Origin: Caldisericaceae bacterium
Lineage (GTDB): Bacteria > Calditrichota > Calditrichia > Calditrichales > Calditrichaceae
Length of the DNA stretch: 8,743 bases
Assembly: GCA_021160885.1 (NCBI GenBank)
Contig: JAGHBR010000172.1
Location: forward strand, 1 to 8,743
Reading direction: 5' to 3'
Position 1 is the stretch's first letter, and each line of letters opens with the position of its first letter. The position numbers and the translations under genes were made by a program. The notes beneath the pieces are model-generated. The model saw only the letters and a list, made by a program, of their open reading frames with translations. It was not told the origin of the DNA and ran no database searches. This document shows, one piece after another, positions 6,897 through 8,743 of the stretch.

Positions 6897-6956
6897 TGAG
6901 ATTTGTTCTCATTGACATAAATTTACAGTCTACCTTTAACAATCAGCGTATAGGCA
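6866..6956 (+). promoter_or_regulatory. Long imperfect inverted repeat / structured 5' leader element
   Basis: TGCCTATA (6866-6873) pairs with TATAGGCA (6949-6956), GCTG (6875-6878) with CAGC (6944-6947), and TTGTTAAAGG (6880-6889) with CCTTTAACAA (6933-6942). This gives 22 pairs interrupted only by two single mismatches (6874/6948 and 6879/6943). The enclosed 43 bases hold a further hairpin, TTGATGAGA (6893-6901) against TCTCATTGA (6907-6915) with two G-U pairs and a 5-base loop. Bases 6916-6932 remain free. Such a perfectly phased long stem is unlikely by chance in a non-coding leader and points to a structured RNA. I do not recognise it as a known riboswitch family. Confidence 0.7.
6912..6940 (+). 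promoter_or_regulatory. Weak candidate internal promoter inside the leader
   Basis: TTGACA (6912-6917, perfect -35) with 17 bases to TTTAAC (6935-6940, 4/6 of -10). The start would be near 6947, giving a transcript that carries the terminator hairpin but not the large stem. It overlaps the inverted repeat, so the match may be incidental. Confidence 0.25.
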
Positions 6957-6965
6957 TAATAGGTG

Positions 6966-7013
6966 CCGGTTATTTGGAAGTGAAGGTAGGCTGTCCAAAT
7001 AAACCGGTTTTTT
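6966..7013 (+). terminator. Intrinsic terminator within the leader of the PorV-like gene (putative attenuator)
   Basis: CCGGTTATTTGG (6966-6977) pairs with CCAAATAAACCGG (6995-7007), a 12-bp stem with a single bulged A (7003) and a 17-base loop, followed directly by six T (7008-7013), an A and four more T. The U-tract ends five bases before the GGAGG at 7019-7023 of the next gene. A transcript that starts upstream must read through this terminator to express the PorV-like protein, which implies conditional termination. The alternative is a terminator for an upstream small RNA or for the Trm112 transcript, with the PorV-like promoter hidden in the hairpin. Confidence 0.85.
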
Positions 7014-7018
7014 ATTTT

Positions 7019-7023
7019 GGAGG
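7019..7023 (+). promoter_or_regulatory. Shine-Dalgarno GGAGG of the PorV-like gene
   Basis: GGAGG with 7-base spacing to the ATG at 7031. It fixes the start at the signal-peptide methionine and not at the upstream in-frame TTG or ATG (6893, 6896). Its first two G (7019-7020) can pair with CC at 6995-6996 if the terminator stem is not formed. Confidence 0.85.
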
Positions 7024-7030
7024 TTTGATT

Positions 7031-8122
7031 ATGAAGAAGTTAGCAATCATTCTGCTTGCTGTTTTAATGATTTCAATGCTTGGGCAGGATCTTTACGCAC
7101 AGGGCGAAGCAGCCGTGCCTTTCCTGTTAATTGCCCCTGGCGCTCGTAATGGCGGTTTAGGTGAAGCAGGCGTGGCTCTGGTAAACGATGCCACAGCCAT
7201 TTACTGGAATCCGGCTGGTCTGGCATTTCAATATGAAGATCCCGCTGTGGATTGCCCACGTCAATTGACTTTAATGCATTCTCGTTGGTTACCTCAGTTT
7301 AATTTTAGCGATTTGTTTTACGATTACGCCGCCGGTCGTTATTACATTGATGGTCTGGGCATGTTTGGCGCCAGCATCACCTTTTTAAATCTTGGTAAAA
7401 ATGTCTGGACTGATGAAACCGGCAATGAATTGGGAACTTTTGATTCTTTCGAATACGCCATTTCTCTGGCCTACGCTACCAAGTTAAAAGAGAATCTTGG
7501 TATTGGTGTCAATGCTAAAATTATTCAAAGTAATTTGAGTGATGTGTCGGTTGGATCAGAAGACCGCGATGGTCGTGCCACCAGCTTTGCAGTAGATGTG
7601 GGCGTGCGCTGGGTGCCTGCTTATTCCATTTTTGATAACCGTTTGAGTCTTGGAGCCAGCATTTCCAACTTTGGCCCAAAAGTAACCTACATTGACCGAA
7701 AACAGGCGGATCCACTGCCTACCAATTTACGCCTTGGCCTGGCTTACACTGCTTTTGATGATGGTTTTAATAAAGTGTTAGTCGTGTACGACACGAACCG
7801 TTTGTTGGTTTATCGTTATGCTGATGGCACATCTGATGGTGTGTTTAAGGCCGCTTTTTATTCGGTTTGGGTGAAAGGGGATTTGAGTGAACGCCTGCGC
7901 CGTTTTACACATTCCATAGGTGTTGAATACACCTATGGCTCTTTAATTGCTTTGCGTGTCGGTTATTTTTACGAAGACCCGAGCTTTGGTGATCGTAAGT
8001 TTGTGACCTTTGGCGGCGGAATTGGCTTTAATCTGTTTAATATCGATTTTAGTTATATTTCTGCTTCTAAAGATCATCCTCTGGCTGAAACCATGCGCTT
8101 CAGTCTTGGTATTAAGTTCTAA
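7031..8122 (+). CDS. PorV/PorQ-like outer membrane beta-barrel protein
   Basis: This 363-residue protein starts with a Sec signal peptide (MKK, hydrophobic residues 4-18, likely cleavage after LYA at residue 23). Next is the block FLLIAPGARNGGLGEAG (31-47), then NDATAIYWNPAGLAF (52-66), the hallmark of PorV/PorQ proteins. PorV sits in the outer membrane and passes cargo of the type IX secretion system to the attachment complex; related members of unknown role are common in Bacteroidota, Calditrichota and Marinimicrobia. The rest alternates polar and hydrophobic residues with repeated G-x-x-aromatic strands, as in a FadL-like barrel, and ends in Phe (SLGIKF), the usual barrel C-terminus. The next gene encodes a secreted protein that could be cargo. 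Whether this is the functional PorV or a paralogue cannot be told here. Expression appears subject to the leader described upstream. Confidence 0.85.
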   Translation: MKKLAIILLAVLMISMLGQDLYAQGEAAVPFLLIAPGARNGGLGEAGVALVNDATAIYWNPAGLAFQYEDPAVDCPRQLTLMHSRWLPQFNFSDLFYDYAAGRYYIDGLGMFGASITFLNLGKNVWTDETGNELGTFDSFEYAISLAYATKLKENLGIGVNAKIIQSNLSDVSVGSEDRDGRATSFAVDVGVRWVPAYSIFDNRLSLGASISNFGPKVTYIDRKQADPLPTNLRLGLAYTAFDDGFNKVLVVYDTNRLLVYRYADGTSDGVFKAAFYSVWVKGDLSERLRRFTHSIGVEYTYGSLIALRVGYFYEDPSFGDRKFVTFGGGIGFNLFNIDFSYISASKDHPLAETMRFSLGIKF

Positions 8123-8129
8123 ATAAATT

Positions 8130-8156
8130 GGGGAGTTTGACTCCCCTGTTTTTTTT
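8130..8156 (+). terminator. Intrinsic terminator after the PorV-like gene
   Basis: GGGGAGT (8130-8136) pairs with ACTCCCC (8140-8146) around a TTG loop, followed by TG and eight T (8149-8156). It begins 8 bases after the stop at 8122 and separates the PorV-like gene from the next one. Confidence 0.92.
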
Positions 8157-8194
8157 ACTGATTTTGGCCAGAAACAAGCTAACAGAAGATCACC

Positions 8195-8743
8195 ATGAGA
8201 AAAACAAATTTCTTTTTGCTGGCAAGTATTGTCCTTGTCTTGCTGAACAATCTTTTTTTGTATGCACAAACGCCTGCTGATGTTACTACGATTAAAATCT
8301 GTGCCTTGCGCGTGCAATTCCAACCAGACGATAATCTGCTGACCACCGGCAATGGCCTGTTTATGGTCGATTCGGTGACCACCGATCCTTATGCCATTGA
8401 TCCGGCTCCGCACAACAAACAATATTTTGAAGATCAAATTACGGCCGCTGCCAATTATTTCAAAAAGGTTTCTAAAGGACGCTTACTCATTGAGGGCGAT
8501 GTCTTCCCTGCAGAAGAGTACGGCGCCTTCCAGTTACCCAAACCAATGGGCGATTACAATCCCAACACGACCGACGAAGAGATAAATAAAGGCATCAGCC
8601 AGCTGTTTGTAGATGCTATTCAGGCTGCGGATCAAAGCGGTGCCGTGGATTTTACGCAATACGATCTGGTGGTTGTATTTCATGCAGGTGTAGGCCGGGA
8701 TGTGGAATTAGGCTATGATCCCACCCCGCAGGACATTCCTTCA
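8195..8743 (+). CDS. Secreted protein, N-terminal part, M6-peptidase-like (immune inhibitor A type) family; truncated by window end
   Basis: The ATG at 8195 opens a frame that continues without a stop through base 8743 (183 codons), so the 3' part is missing. It begins with a signal peptide (MRK, hydrophobic residues 6-22, likely cleavage after LYA at residue 24), like the preceding gene. The mature part reads as a secreted M6-like protein: KICALRVQF (34-42), NKQYFEDQITAAANYFKKVS (74-93), and YDLVVVFHAGVGRD (156-169). The visible part contains no HExxH zinc motif, so protease activity is unproven. Such proteins in this type of organism are often large and end in a T9SS sorting domain, which would fit the PorV-like neighbour. 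There is no strong Shine-Dalgarno before the ATG (AGAAGA at 8184-8189), and only 38 bases separate it from the preceding terminator. Confidence 0.65.
   Translation, partial: MRKTNFFLLASIVLVLLNNLFLYAQTPADVTTIKICALRVQFQPDDNLLTTGNGLFMVDSVTTDPYAIDPAPHNKQYFEDQITAAANYFKKVSKGRLLIEGDVFPAEEYGAFQLPKPMGDYNPNTTDEEINKGISQLFVDAIQAADQSGAVDFTQYDLVVVFHAGVGRDVELGYDPTPQDIPS

Noticed and set aside
6896..6915. TTGATGAG followed by a small stem, reminiscent of a hammerhead ribozyme core
   Set aside because: The required GAAA after stem II and a third helix with a cleavage triplet are absent.
6866..6956. Integron attC-like site (GTTAAAG ... CTTTAAC arms)
   Set aside because: The order of the arms is the reverse of attC (RYYYAAC first, GTTRRRY last), the spacing is wrong, and there is no integrase or cassette array.
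6893..7030. In-frame N-terminal extension of the PorV-like ORF, including a Rossmann-looking IGIIGAGYLEV stretch
   Set aside because: The GGAGG at 7019 and a full signal peptide starting at 7031 fix the start. The extension is translated from the stem and terminator DNA and lacks an independent ribosome site, so the glycine pattern is coincidental.
7943..8437. 164-codon ORF on the minus strand
   Set aside because: It runs antisense through the end of the PorV-like gene, its terminator and the start of the secreted-protein gene. It has no family resemblance, and the two + strand genes have clear signals.

Overview
The window looks like chromosome from a Gram-negative, Bacteroidota-related lineage with moderate to low GC. 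A Calditrichota (Caldithrix-like) origin fits best, but this is inferred from gene content and not from any marker gene. The pointers are a DUF2723-type membrane protein with a TPR-like tail, a DUF4837 lipoprotein, a PorV/PorQ-like outer-membrane barrel, and next to it a secreted protein of the kind that often carries a type IX secretion (T9SS) sorting domain. All recognised genes are on the + strand.

Positions 1-6435 form one tightly packed gene string with gaps of 5-9 bases or short overlaps, so it is probably a single operon. In order: the 3' end of a DUF2723 glycosyltransferase-like protein, a lipid-flippase-like membrane protein (PF03706 type), a DUF4837 lipoprotein, a PfkB-family sugar kinase, an RmlD-like sugar-nucleotide reductase, a polyprenyl-phosphate-mannose synthase-like GT2, acetyl-CoA carboxylase alpha subunit (accA), and a YbgC-like hotdog thioesterase. 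The DUF2723, flippase-like and GT2 genes together suggest polyprenol-phosphate-sugar synthesis, flipping and use for extracytoplasmic glycosylation. accA and the thioesterase add a fatty-acid component.

Positions 6436-6610 are AT-rich and non-coding, with a short 7-bp tandem repeat (CGAAATN). A 54-codon Trm112-family zinc-ribbon gene follows at 6611-6775.

Positions 6776-7030 are the most interesting part of the window: a roughly 200-base leader in front of the PorV-like gene. It holds a good sigma70-type promoter, a possible 16-codon leader ORF, a long imperfect inverted repeat (22 pairs, two single mismatches), and a textbook intrinsic terminator whose U-tract ends five bases before the Shine-Dalgarno of the PorV-like gene. 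A 12-base segment in the first structure is complementary to the loop of the terminator hairpin. This is the architecture of a transcription attenuator or riboregulator, and I do not recognise it as a known class.

The PorV-like gene (7031-8122) ends in a clear terminator (8130-8156). It is followed by the 5' part of a secreted protein, M6-peptidase-like in its N-terminal region, that runs off the window.
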